Of a DNA stretch of 64,000 nucleotides, positions 20,731-28,751 are shown piece by piece (positions within the stretch are counted from its first letter, which is position 1; each line of letters opens with the position of its first letter). The stretch comes from Streptomyces griseus subsp. griseus (GTDB lineage Bacteria > Actinomycetota > Actinomycetes > Streptomycetales > Streptomycetaceae): the NCBI RefSeq assembly GCF_003610995.1, contig NZ_CP032543.1, forward strand, positions 3,100,001 through 3,164,000, in the 5' to 3' direction. The translations under genes and the position numbers were made by a program. A model generated the notes under the pieces. That model saw nothing but the letters and a program-made list of their open reading frames with translations. It did no database searches and was not told where the DNA came from.

Positions 20731-20966
20731 GGACACACTCCAGTGGGGGACGCATCAGGACGTACGAGGACAGGCGTACGGACGTGCGGTGGAACGGGGA
20801 CGGGGTCGCGGCGCCCGCGTCTGAGGGCGGCGCCGCTGCATGATGCCGTAATCAGACCTCGCGGCAACAGACCGCGGACATACAGCGGCAGAGATCGACG
20901 TGCAGGCGCGCCACGAGCGGAGGGCTCGCGGCGTGACGGAGGCGCACTGCTGTCTTCACGTCGAAC

Positions 20967-20996
20967 ACGTTAACACTTGAACTTTGGGATCCTCAA
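20967..20996 (-). promoter_or_regulatory. Candidate promoter of the symporter gene
   Basis: On the minus strand TTGAGG (20996-20991), an 18-nt spacer, then TAACGT (20972-20967). The DNA here is unusually AT-rich for the window. It leaves a long leader of about 230 nt before the GTG at 20730; the roughly 435-bp gap 20731-21165 otherwise shows no gene, only this promoter and the terminator at 21062-21112. Confidence 0.4.
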
Positions 20997-21061
20997 AGCC
21001 TTTCTTTGACCATGGAACGGCGGGCGGCCCACCCCCGAGGCCCCGGAGAGCGTCGGAAACG

Positions 21062-21112
21062 CCGCAGACCCCGGCCTCCGGAGCGAGATGCTCCGGAGGC
21101 CGGGGTCTGCGG
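21062..21112 (-). terminator. Strong hairpin terminator after the DUF4229 gene
   Basis: A perfect 22-bp inverted repeat (21062-21083 and 21091-21112) with a 7-nt loop, 53 nt past the DUF4229 stop. It is one of the longest perfect stems in the window and separates that gene from the symporter. Confidence 0.85.
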
Positions 21113-21165
21113 GAAGTTCGCGGGGCGCGGCCCGTACGGGCCGCTGTGTGAGGAAGATTACCGAC

Positions 21166-21459
21166 CTACTGGACAGCGTCCTCGCGGGTGCGGTTGGCGT
21201 CCAGGCGCGCCTTGGTCCGGTCGACCTTGGTGACGATCTGCGCGGACATCTCGTCGCGCTGCTTGCGCAGCAGGACGAAGCTGAGCGGGGCGGAGAGGAC
21301 GAGGCCGAGCAGCATCACCCAGACGACGTTGGAGCCGCCGAGACCGGAGGGCACCAGCCCGAAGTGGACGGCGACACCGGCGACGAAGAAGCAGCCGACG
21401 AAGATCAACAGGCGCAACGCCGTGTACCGGATCATCGCGCTCGGCTTGGCAGCGGACAC
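21166..21459 (-). CDS. DUF4229 family small membrane protein
   Basis: A 97-residue protein with two hydrophobic helices (about residues 15-32 and 40-60) followed by a charged, probably helical tail (RKQRDEMSAQIVTKVDRTKARLD). This layout and wording fit the actinobacterial DUF4229 family, whose function is not known. The GTG at 21459 has a purine-rich AGAGAGG site 7 nt upstream; a longer frame to 21495 lacks one. It stands alone, with a strong hairpin behind it and the GNAT gene some 120 bp upstream on the same strand. Confidence 0.82.
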   Translation of the reverse strand: MSAAKPSAMIRYTALRLLIFVGCFFVAGVAVHFGLVPSGLGGSNVVWVMLLGLVLSAPLSFVLLRKQRDEMSAQIVTKVDRTKARLDANRTREDAVQ

Positions 21460-21579
21460 GGCAGGCCCTCTCTTCCCATGAACTCTCGACACCACTCCTG
21501 CCCGTCCAGTGAAGCATGGTCCGAATTCTCAGGGTTCAGGGGGTTCCCGGGGCCCTGTCCAACCGGTCGCCGGGCCCGG

Positions 21580-22116
21580 TCAGACGGTCGCCGGCCCCAG
21601 GGGCAGCAGCATGACGATGTCGTCGCGGTCGTCGCCCGGGGCGACCCGGATGGAGCCCGGGACCCGGCCCACCTCCTTGTAGCCGCAGGCCGCGTAGAAG
21701 CGGTCGGCACCGGTGCCGCCGCGGCAGGTGAGGCGGATCGCCTCGATGCCCTCCATGGAGCGGGCGGCGTCGGCGGTGGCGGCCATGAGGTCGCGGCCGT
21801 ACCCCTGACCCTGGTGGCGGGGGTGGACCATCACGGTGTAGAGCCAGAGCCAGTGCCTCATCAGCCGGTGGGTGTTGAGGGTGAGGAAGGCGGTGGCGGC
21901 GACGGCCCCGTCCTCGTCGCGGCCGACCAGCAGCCGGGTGCGGCGTTCCTCGATGGCGACGAGGTGCTTGAGCAGCTCGGGCCGGACCTCCTCGGCCGTG
22001 ACCGGCGGGACGAAGCCGACGGCACCACCCGCGTTGGTGACATCGGCCCACAGGGCGGTGATGCCGTCGCGCAGGGCGGGCGAGAACGCGGGATCCAGCT
22101 CGAACGTAAGAGGCAT
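21580..22116 (-). CDS. GNAT family N-acetyltransferase
   Basis: A 178-residue acetyl-CoA-dependent N-acyltransferase. The acetyl-CoA binding motif reads VHPRHQGQGYGRDLMAA, and the closing part has RFYAACGYKEVG, the usual end of the GNAT fold. The substrate is unknown. The ATG at 22116 starts PLTFELDP. No Shine-Dalgarno is visible, and the AT-rich TAATAGTTACT immediately upstream could be a -10 element, so a leaderless transcript is possible. It is a single-gene unit between the mqnE terminator and the DUF4229 gene. Confidence 0.88.
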   Translation of the reverse strand: MPLTFELDPAFSPALRDGITALWADVTNAGGAVGFVPPVTAEEVRPELLKHLVAIEERRTRLLVGRDEDGAVAATAFLTLNTHRLMRHWLWLYTVMVHPRHQGQGYGRDLMAATADAARSMEGIEAIRLTCRGGTGADRFYAACGYKEVGRVPGSIRVAPGDDRDDIVMLLPLGPATV

Positions 22117-22172
22117 AGCAGGAGAGTAACTATTACCTGTCCGCCCGCTCAACCCTGTCCGGAACGCGGGAA

Positions 22173-22201
22173 AGCCCCGGCCGGGGACGTCGGCCGGGGC
22201 T
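22173..22201 (-). terminator. Terminator of mqnE
   Basis: An 11-bp perfect stem (22173-22183 and 22191-22201) with a 7-nt loop, 58 nt past the mqnE stop. On the minus strand TTTC follows the stem. Confidence 0.8.
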
Positions 22202-22258
22202 GCTTCTCACGTAGCGGGGCTTCTTCTTCCGTACAGGGGCGGACCTATGTGCGAGGCG

Positions 22259-23422
22259 TCAGACCCGCATCGGCTGCGGCGACTCGCGCCGGTCCGCCTC
22301 CGGGCCCGGGTACTCGCGCAGGATCTCGTACCGGGTGTTCCGCTCCACCGGCCGGAAACCGGCGTCGCGGATCAGGTCCAGCAGGTCCTCACGGCCGAGC
22401 TTGTTCGGCGTACCGAAGTCGTCGGCGTCGTGCGTGATCTTGTACTCGACGACCGAGCCGTCCATGTCGTCCGCGCCGTGCTGGAGCGCGAGCTGGGCGG
22501 TCTGCACACCGTGCATCACCCAGAAGACCTTGACGTGCGGCACGTTGTCGAACAGCAGCCGGGAGACGGCGAAGGTCTTCAGCGCCTCGGCGCCGGTCGC
22601 CATCGTCGTGCGCGCCTGGAGCTTGTTGCGGACCTTGCCGTCCTTCATGTCCACGAAGTCGTGCTGGTAGCGCAGCGGGATGAAGACCTGGAAGCCGCCG
22701 GTCTCGTCCTGCATCTCACGCAGCCGCAGCACGTGGTCGACGCGGTGACGGGGCTCCTCGATGTGCCCGTACAGCATCGTCGCCGGGGTCTTGAGCCCCT
22801 TCTCGTGCGCGAGGCGGTGGATGCGCGACCAGTCCTCCCAGTGGGTGCGGTGGTCGACGATGTGCTGGCGGACCTCCCAGTCGAAGATCTCCGCGCCGCC
22901 GCCGGTCAGCGACTCCAGACCGGCCTCGATCAGCTCGTCGAGGATCTCGGAGGCGCTGAGGCCCGAGATCGTCTCGAAGTGGTGGATCTCCGTCGCCGTG
23001 AACGCCTTCAGCGCCACATCCGGCAGGGCTTCCTTCAGCGCGCTGAGCGAGCGCGGGTAGTAGCGCCACGGGAGGTTCGGGTGCAGCCCGTTGACGATGT
23101 GCAGCTCGGTGAGGTTCTCGCCCTCCATCGCCTTGGCCAGGCTGACGGCCTCCTCGATCCGCATCGTGTACGCGTCCTTCTCGCCCGGCTTGCGCTGGAA
23201 CGAGCAGTACGCGCACGAGGCGGTGCACACGTTGGTCATGTTGAGGTGGCGGTTGACGTTGAAGTGCACGACGTCACCGTTCTTACGGGTGCGCACCTCG
23301 TGCGCCAGCCCGCCGAGCCACGCCAGGTCGTCGGACGCGTAGAGCGCGATCCCGTCCTCGCGGGTCAGCCGCTCGCCGGCCCGGACCTTCTGCTCCAGCT
23401 CGCGCTTGAGTCCCGCGTCCAC
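22259..23422 (-). CDS. mqnE: Aminofutalosine synthase MqnE (radical SAM)
   Basis: A 387-residue radical S-adenosylmethionine enzyme of the futalosine menaquinone pathway. In the known reaction it joins 3-[(1-carboxyvinyl)oxy]benzoate and SAM to give aminofutalosine. The iron-sulfur motif is CTASCAYCSF (CxxxCxxC, about residues 60-67). It is followed by the family segments ELHIVNGLHPNLPW, TATEIHHF and GGGAEIF. I chose the GTG at 23422 because GGGAGG sits at good spacing; an upstream ATG at 23437 has its site too close. The neighbouring UbiX-, UbiA- and UbiD-like genes support the assignment over MqnC, which shares the fold. Confidence 0.93.
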   Translation of the reverse strand: MDAGLKRELEQKVRAGERLTREDGIALYASDDLAWLGGLAHEVRTRKNGDVVHFNVNRHLNMTNVCTASCAYCSFQRKPGEKDAYTMRIEEAVSLAKAMEGENLTELHIVNGLHPNLPWRYYPRSLSALKEALPDVALKAFTATEIHHFETISGLSASEILDELIEAGLESLTGGGAEIFDWEVRQHIVDHRTHWEDWSRIHRLAHEKGLKTPATMLYGHIEEPRHRVDHVLRLREMQDETGGFQVFIPLRYQHDFVDMKDGKVRNKLQARTTMATGAEALKTFAVSRLLFDNVPHVKVFWVMHGVQTAQLALQHGADDMDGSVVEYKITHDADDFGTPNKLGREDLLDLIRDAGFRPVERNTRYEILREYPGPEADRRESPQPMRV

Positions 23423-23516
23423 CTGGCCGCCTCCCATTTCCTCCGTACAAACAGACCGGACCAACCGTACTCCCCCACCCCTGGGGCGGGAGGGGCCCCC
23501 TTCACGCGCTCCGCGC

Positions 23517-23972
23517 CTACGACTCCTCGGGGAGTTCCCCGACCCGGTTCTCCCACTTGGTGGAGAGCACGATCGTGGTACGGGTCCGGGAGACGCCCTT
23601 CGTGCCGCTCAGGCGCCGGATCGTCTTCTCCAGCCCGTCCACGTCACCGACCCGGACCTTGAGCATGTACGAGTCGTCGCCCGCGATGAACCAGCAGTCC
23701 TCGATCTCCGCGAGGTCCTTCAGCCGGTGCGCCACGTCCTCGTGGTCCGCGGCGTCCGAGAGGGAGATCCCGATCAGCGCGGTGACGCCGAGGCCGAGCG
23801 AGGCCGAGTCGACGGTGGCGCGGTAGCCGGTGATGACACCGGCGGTTTCCAGCCGGTTGATGCGGTCGGTGACGCTGGGCCCGGAGAGCCCCACGAGCCG
23901 TCCCAGCTCGGCGTACGAGGCCCTGCCGTTCTCCCTGAGGGCCTGGATGAGCTGCCTGTCCACCGCGTCCAT
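23517..23972 (-). CDS. Lrp/AsnC family transcriptional regulator
   Basis: A 151-residue regulator with an N-terminal winged helix (AELGRLVGLSGPSVTDRINRLE, about residues 20-41 of the frame) and a C-terminal RAM/AsnC ligand domain (DSYMLKVRVGDVDGLEKTIRRL). The ATG at 23972 has GGAAGG 10 nt upstream; an ATG at 23990 has no site. It lies between mqnE and the small divergent gene at 24106, whose promoter region carries a 20-nt palindrome. Such proteins usually respond to amino acids and regulate themselves; a link to menaquinone synthesis is only suggested by position. Confidence 0.92.
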   Translation of the reverse strand: MDAVDRQLIQALRENGRASYAELGRLVGLSGPSVTDRINRLETAGVITGYRATVDSASLGLGVTALIGISLSDAADHEDVAHRLKDLAEIEDCWFIAGDDSYMLKVRVGDVDGLEKTIRRLSGTKGVSRTRTTIVLSTKWENRVGELPEES

Positions 23973-24017
23973 ATGACTGAAACCTTCCATTGTTCAGCAG
24001 TACCGCGAGTTTACGTG

Positions 24018-24051
24018 TAGAATCTAAGGCATGCAGGGTCCAGACCCTGCA
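24018..24051 (+). promoter_or_regulatory. Promoter -10 and 20-nt palindromic operator
   Basis: TAGAAT at 24018-24023 is a good -10 for a transcript to the right. Just after it, at 24032-24051, is a palindrome with 9-bp arms (TGCAGGGTC, CA, GACCCTGCA). Its place over the expected start site, beside a divergent Lrp/AsnC gene, makes it a likely operator for that regulator; it could also form an RNA hairpin in the leader. Confidence 0.5.
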
Positions 24052-24105
24052 AATCTTCTAGAACATCCAAGAAACGCTTTCGAATCTTCAGGAGTGAACT
24101 TCACC

Positions 24106-24240
24106 GTGTACACGATCGAGATGGCCTACGCCCGGATGCGCGAGCTGCAGGACCTGGCCAACCGCTCGCGTGCCCACCAGCCCGCCGCCGCGCACCGCGT
24201 CGACAAGACCCACGCCCCGCGCGCCACCAAGAAGCGCTGA
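24106..24240 (+). CDS. Small basic conserved-type protein (44 aa)
   Basis: A 44-codon frame starting VYTIEMAYARMRELQDLANR and ending in a basic stretch, ATKKR. AGGAG at 24090-24094 precedes the GTG at 24106 by 11 nt; an in-frame GTG at 24094 is the other possible start. It has Streptomyces-like codon use and its own promoter-like sequence. The first half looks helical and the second is His/Lys/Arg-rich. I do not recognise a family. Position opposite an Lrp/AsnC gene suggests joint control. Confidence 0.6.
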   Translation: MYTIEMAYARMRELQDLANRSRAHQPAAAHRVDKTHAPRATKKR

Positions 24241-24259
24241 CCCGGACCTCTCGGTCCCC

Positions 24260-24961
24260 TTACTCGGCCGGACTGCGGGAGCCGCCACCGAGCTCTCCCT
24301 CCCAGCGGCGGTACAGCCGGTGTTCCACCCCGGCCGCGTCCAGCACCCGCCCCGCGACGAAGTCCACCAGGTCCTGGATGTGCGTCGCGCCCGCGTAGAA
24401 CGCCGGAGAGGCGGGCAGCACGACCGCCCCAGCCTCGTCCAGGGCCACCATCTGCTTCAGCGTCTGGCCGCTCAGCGGGGTCTCGCGCACCGCGACGACG
24501 AGCGGACGGCGCTCCTTGAGCGTCACGCTCGCGGCCCGCTGGAGCAGATCCTTCGACAGACCGAGCGCCACTCCGGCCACACAGGCCGTCGAGGCCGGCA
24601 CGATGAGCATCCCCTTCGCCGGGTACGACCCGGAGGACGGCCCGGCGGCCAGATCACCGGCCGGCCAGTGGCGTACGCGCTCCAGCTCCGCATCGCCCAC
24701 CGTGAAGGCGTCCGGCTTCCCGTCGGCGCCACGTTCCAGCCAACAGCGCAGGTCCTCGCGCCAGTGCCCGTCCCGGAACGCGATGCCGGTCTCGTCCAGC
24801 AGGGTGAGCCGCGAGGCCCGGCTCACCACCAGGTCCACGCTCTCGCCACCCGCCAGCAGCCCGCGCAGGACGGCGGCGGCGAACGGGGTCCCCGAAGCAC
24901 CGGATACCCCGACAATCCAAGGCCGCCGCTGCTGATGAGTCACTGAAGTCTCGGATTCCAC
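24260..24961 (-). CDS. UbiX-like flavin prenyltransferase (menaquinone block)
   Basis: A 233-residue flavoprotein of the UbiX/Pad1 family, which in known cases makes the prenylated FMN cofactor that UbiD-type decarboxylases need. Signatures: VGVSGASGTPFAAAVLRGL near the N-terminus, MLIVPASTACVAGVALGLS, RRPLVVAVRETPLS and LPASPAFY. The start is uncertain: GTG at 24961 or at 24943, neither with a strong ribosome site. The set mqnE, UbiX, UbiA and UbiD matches the late futalosine-pathway genes called mqnM, mqnP and mqnL, where prenylation precedes decarboxylation. It is separated from UbiA by the rhomboid gene on the other strand. Confidence 0.9.
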   Translation of the reverse strand: MESETSVTHQQRRPWIVGVSGASGTPFAAAVLRGLLAGGESVDLVVSRASRLTLLDETGIAFRDGHWREDLRCWLERGADGKPDAFTVGDAELERVRHWPAGDLAAGPSSGSYPAKGMLIVPASTACVAGVALGLSKDLLQRAASVTLKERRPLVVAVRETPLSGQTLKQMVALDEAGAVVLPASPAFYAGATHIQDLVDFVAGRVLDAAGVEHRLYRRWEGELGGGSRSPAE

Positions 24962-25063
24962 ACCTGCGAGCCTATCCGGCACACCCCGGCACCCCGCACC
25001 CGGAACCGGGCGGCGGCCCGGGACGTTCCCCTGATGACGGCAACCTGGGGGCAGGGGCAGACC

Positions 25064-25696
25064 ATGGGCGACTACTGGACAACCGGCCGCAACACCGGCT
25101 CCACGACGACCGGCAGCGCACGGGCGCTCACCGCCGGCCTCATCATGGTGGGCTGGGTCGCGCTGCTGTGGATCCTCGAAGCCATCGACGTGGCGACCGG
25201 AAACGCACTCGACACCTACGGCATCAGCCCGCGCGAGATCGCGGAGCTGCGCGATGTGGTGCCCGCCGCCTTCCTGCACAGCGGCTGGGAGCATGTCGCG
25301 TCCAACAGCGTCCCGCTGCTGGTCCTCGGCTTCATCGCCGCCCTCGGCGGGCTGCGCAGGTTCGCCGCCGTCGTCGTGACGATCATCCTGTTCAGCGGTA
25401 TGGGCGTCTGGCTGACCGCCCCGGCGTACACGGTGACGCTCGGCGCCTCCGGTGTGGTCTTCGGGCTGCTGGGCTATCTGCTGGTCCGGGGCTTCGTGGA
25501 CCGCCGGCCCTGGGACGTCCTGATAGGCATCGGCGTCGCCGTGGTCTACGGCTCGCTGCTCTGGGGCGTGCTGCCGACCAACTCGGGCGTCAGCTGGCAG
25601 GGCCACCTCTTCGGCCTGATAGGCGGCGTGGCGGCGGCCTTCTTCTTCCGCCGGCCGCCCGCGCGCCGGGGCCCGGACAACCTGGTGACCGTCTGA
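25064..25696 (+). CDS. Rhomboid family intramembrane serine protease
   Basis: A 210-residue membrane protein with about six helices. Rhomboid marks are all there: SGWEHVASNS in the L1-helix 2 region, the catalytic GASG (TVTLGASGVVFGLLGY) and the catalytic His in WQGHLFGLIGG. It should cleave single-pass membrane proteins inside the bilayer; the substrate is unknown. The ATG at 25064 follows GGGGCAG at good spacing; an ATG at 25034 would add ten residues with a weaker site. It is the only plus-strand gene of this block, inserted between ubiX and ubiA, and ends 11 nt from the ubiA stop (convergent). Confidence 0.93.
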   Translation: MGDYWTTGRNTGSTTTGSARALTAGLIMVGWVALLWILEAIDVATGNALDTYGISPREIAELRDVVPAAFLHSGWEHVASNSVPLLVLGFIAALGGLRRFAAVVVTIILFSGMGVWLTAPAYTVTLGASGVVFGLLGYLLVRGFVDRRPWDVLIGIGVAVVYGSLLWGVLPTNSGVSWQGHLFGLIGGVAAAFFFRRPPARRGPDNLVTV

Positions 25697-25707
25697 GCGT
25701 TGCCGCG

Positions 25708-26631
25708 CTACGGGGTCAGGCCGCGCACCAGCAGGTCCAGGAGCGCGCAGGCGAAGAGCGCCATGCCGATGAAGCCGTTGACCGAGAAGAAGGCGCGGTT
25801 CAGCCGGGACAGGTCGTGCGGCCGCACCACGCGGTGCTCGTAGACGAAGGCCACCGCGACGATCGCCATGCCGATCCAGTAGAAGACCTCGGCGTCCGTC
25901 GCCAGACCGAACCAGACCAGCAGCCCCGTCGTGACCACATGGCAGACCCGGGCGCCCCAGAGCGCCGCCGGGATACCGAAGCGCGCCGGGAAGGAGAGCA
26001 CCCCGTGGGCCCGGTCGGCCTGGACGTCCTGGCAGGCGAAGATCAGGTCGAAGCCACCGATCCAGATGCCGACGGCCAGCCCCAGGATCACCGCGTCCCA
26101 CGACCAGCTGCCGGTCACCGCGAGCCAGGCGCCGATCGGCCCGATGGCCTGTGCGAGCCCGAGGATGGCGTGCGGGAAGTTCGTGAACCGCTTGCCGTAC
26201 GGGTAGACCACCATCGGCACGACCGCGAGCGGCGCGAGCATCAGGCAGAGCGGGTTGAGCAGGGCGGCGGCGCCCAGGAAGACGGCCAGCGCGACGAGCG
26301 CCCCCGTCCAGGCCGACTTCACCGACACCGCACCGGTGACCAGCTCACGGCCCGCGGTGCGCGGGTTACGGGCGTCGATCTCCCGGTCGATGATCCGGTT
26401 GGCGGCCATGGCGAAGGTCCGCAGCCCCACCATCGCGAGCGTGACGAGCAGCAGGACGCCCCAGTGGATCGTGCCGTCCAGCTGGAACATCGCGGTCAGC
26501 GCGGCGATGTACGCGAAGGGCAGCGCGAAGACCGAGTGCTCGATCATCACCAGCCGCAGGAAGGACTTCACCTTGCTGCCCGACGGCGCCGCCCCCGGTA
26601 CGGACGCCGCCGCCTCTGCCGCGCTGCTCAC
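25708..26631 (-). CDS. UbiA family prenyltransferase (MqnP-type)
   Basis: A 307-residue integral membrane prenyltransferase. The two Asp-rich motifs are ANRIIDREIDARN (first) and DVQADRAHG (second, in the FACQDVQAD segment), and about eight to nine hydrophobic helices follow the family pattern. In the futalosine pathway the UbiA-like enzyme is thought to attach the isoprenoid tail to 1,4-dihydroxy-6-naphthoate. Its GTG at 26631 overlaps the ubiD stop as GTGA, so the two are coupled, which supports a shared role in the late steps of menaquinone synthesis. Confidence 0.93.
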   Translation of the reverse strand: MSSAAEAAASVPGAAPSGSKVKSFLRLVMIEHSVFALPFAYIAALTAMFQLDGTIHWGVLLLVTLAMVGLRTFAMAANRIIDREIDARNPRTAGRELVTGAVSVKSAWTGALVALAVFLGAAALLNPLCLMLAPLAVVPMVVYPYGKRFTNFPHAILGLAQAIGPIGAWLAVTGSWSWDAVILGLAVGIWIGGFDLIFACQDVQADRAHGVLSFPARFGIPAALWGARVCHVVTTGLLVWFGLATDAEVFYWIGMAIVAVAFVYEHRVVRPHDLSRLNRAFFSVNGFIGMALFACALLDLLVRGLTP

Positions 26632-28085
26632 AGTCCGTACTCCTTCCAGCGGCGGTCGACCTTCGCCGCCGTCTCCGGGTCGGACTCGACCATCTCCGGC
26701 CAGCCCCCGTCCCGGGTGTAGCCCTCGGTGGGCAGCTTGCGGGTGGCGTCGATGCCTGCCTTGCCGCCCCAGAACTGCTGGTACGAGGCGTGGTCCAGGT
26801 GGTCGACCGGGCCCTCGGTGACGGTGAGGTCCCGGGCGTAGTCGGTGTTGCCGAGCGCCCGCCAGGCGACCTCGTGGAGATCGTGGACGTCGCAGTCGGA
26901 GTCGACGACCACGATCAGCTTGGTCAGCGACATCATGTGCGCGCCCCAGATCGCGCTCATCACCTTCTGCGCGTGCTTCGGGTACTTCTTGTCGATCGAG
27001 ACGATCGCGCAGTTGTGGAAGCCGCCCGCCTCGGGGAGGTGGTAGTCCACGATGTCCGGCACGATGATCTTCAGCAGGGGCAGGAAGAACCGCTCCGTGG
27101 CCCGGCCCAGCGGCCCGTCCTCGGTCGGCGGCCGGCCCACCACGATGGACTGGAGCAGCGGCCGCTTCCGCATGGTGACGCAGTCGATGGTCAGTGCGGG
27201 GAACGGTTCCTGCGGGGTGTAGAAGCCGGTGTGGTCCCCGAACGGGCCCTCCGGCAGCATCTCGCCCGGCTCCAGCCACCCTTCGATGACGACCTCGGCC
27301 TGCGCGGGCACCTGGAGCGGCACGGTCTTGCAGTCGACCATCTCGATCCGCTTGCCCTGGACGAACCCGGCGAAGAGGTACTCGTCGATGTCGCCGGGCA
27401 GCGGTGCGGTGGAGGCGTACGTCACGGCGGGCGGGGCGCCGAAGGCGATGGCGACGGGCAGCCGCTCACCGCGCCGGGCGGCGACCTGGTAGTGGTTGGC
27501 GGAGTCCTTGTGGATCTGCCAGTGCATCCCGATCGTGCGCTTGTCGTGGCGCTGGAGCCGGTAGAGCCCCAGGTTCCGTACGCCGGTCTCGGGGTGCTTG
27601 GTGTGCGTGAGGCCCAGGTTGAAGAAGGAGCCGCCGTCGCCGGGCCAGGTGAAGAGCGCGGGCAGCTGGTCCAGGTCGACCTCGTCGCCCTTCAGCACGA
27701 CTTCCTGGACCGGCGCGTCGTCCGACTTCACCTTCTTCGGCGGTACGTGGACCATCGACCCGAGCTTGCCGAAGGCCTCCCGGACGCCGACGAAGCCCTG
27801 CGGCAGCTCCGGCTTCAGCAGCCCGCCGATCTTGTCGCTGATGTCGCTGTACGACTTCAGCCCGAGCGCCTTGAGGAGGCGCCGGTCGGTGCCGAACACG
27901 TTCATGGCCAGGGGCATCGAGGACCCCTTGACGTTCTCGAAGAGCAGGGCGGGGCCGCCCGCCTTGTTCACCCGGTCGACGATCTCGCCGACCTCCAGGT
28001 GAGGATCGACCTCGGCCTTGACGCGCTTGAGATCACCATCGCGTTCAAGAGCCCGGAGCAGGGAGCGGAGATCGTCGTAAGCCAT
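26628..28085 (-). CDS. UbiD family decarboxylase (menaquinone block)
   Basis: A 485-residue UbiD-type decarboxylase that depends on prenylated FMN from UbiX. Landmarks: [14 protein letters not shown] start, [32 protein letters not shown], the [13 protein letters not shown] loop and [17 protein letters not shown]. The Glu-Arg-Glu residues of the family should lie in these central segments. ATG at 28085. It is translationally coupled to UbiA and probably removes the carboxylate from the prenylated naphthoate (the mqnL role). The length is normal and no lesion is seen. Confidence 0.94.
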   Translation of the reverse strand: MAYDDLRSLLRALERDGDLKRVKAEVDPHLEVGEIVDRVNKAGGPALLFENVKGSSMPLAMNVFGTDRRLLKALGLKSYSDISDKIGGLLKPELPQGFVGVREAFGKLGSMVHVPPKKVKSDDAPVQEVVLKGDEVDLDQLPALFTWPGDGGSFFNLGLTHTKHPETGVRNLGLYRLQRHDKRTIGMHWQIHKDSANHYQVAARRGERLPVAIAFGAPPAVTYASTAPLPGDIDEYLFAGFVQGKRIEMVDCKTVPLQVPAQAEVVIEGWLEPGEMLPEGPFGDHTGFYTPQEPFPALTIDCVTMRKRPLLQSIVVGRPPTEDGPLGRATERFFLPLLKIIVPDIVDYHLPEAGGFHNCAIVSIDKKYPKHAQKVMSAIWGAHMMSLTKLIVVVDSDCDVHDLHEVAWRALGNTDYARDLTVTEGPVDHLDHASYQQFWGGKAGIDATRKLPTEGYTRDGGWPEMVESDPETAAKVDRRWKEYGL

Positions 28086-28230
28086 GCGGTCCAGTTTGTC
28101 ATCCCCGCCCGCGCGGCCCCGCCGGGGCTCCCCCGGCTCCTGGCCCCGGATTCGCGGCGGCCAGCCGGTACCCTGGCCGCGACACCGGGGAACACCGAGC
28201 CCCGCCGCCCGCTCCACTGGGGGACGCGCC

Positions 28231-28608
28231 ATGAGAGCCCTGATGTTCATCCTGCCGCTGGCGCTGATGATCTACGCCTTCATCGACTGCCTGAACACCT
28301 CGGAGGAGGACACCAAGCATCTGCCCAAGATCGCCTGGGTCTTCATCATCCTGCTGTTCTGGGTGGTCGGCTCCATCGGCTGGCTCTTCGCCGGCAAGGT
28401 GCGGCACAGTGCGGCCGGAGGCGCGGGGCTGTCCTCCTGGCAGCCGGGCGGCAGGCGGCAGCAGTGGGTGGCCCCGGACGACAACCCCGACTTCCTGAAG
28501 TCCCTCAAGGACGACAAGGACGCCGAGCGGACGGCCGCCGACGAGGAGGAGCGGCGACGCAGCGAGGACGGCAGCAGCCCCGACGACAAGACCCCGCCCA
28601 CTCCGTGA
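28231..28608 (+). CDS. PLDc N-terminal domain membrane protein
   Basis: A 125-residue protein with two hydrophobic helices (about 1-18 and 32-52) carrying the short motif YAFIDCL and [12 protein letters not shown], as in the N-terminal domain found in front of phospholipase D/cardiolipin synthases. No HKD catalytic motif is present; the rest is a charged, Asp/Glu/Arg-rich tail. GGGGA precedes the ATG at 28231. Function unknown. It is divergent from ubiD. Confidence 0.85.
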   Translation: MRALMFILPLALMIYAFIDCLNTSEEDTKHLPKIAWVFIILLFWVVGSIGWLFAGKVRHSAAGGAGLSSWQPGGRRQQWVAPDDNPDFLKSLKDDKDAERTAADEEERRRSEDGSSPDDKTPPTP

Positions 28609-28751
28609 CGGGCTATTCCTCCTGGCGGGGGTGATCTTTCCGACCGGCGCGGTGGGCGCGTGGGAGGGGTGGCGTCGGCCATCCTCGAAGGGGTAAAGCA
28701 GCGCGCGTCCTTCTTCTACGGGCACGCGTGACCCTCCTGAGGAGCCCCCAC

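Noticed and set aside
22259..23422. MqnC instead of MqnE
   Set aside because: Both are radical SAM enzymes of the same pathway, but the sequence motifs and the UbiX/UbiA/UbiD neighbourhood fit MqnE better.
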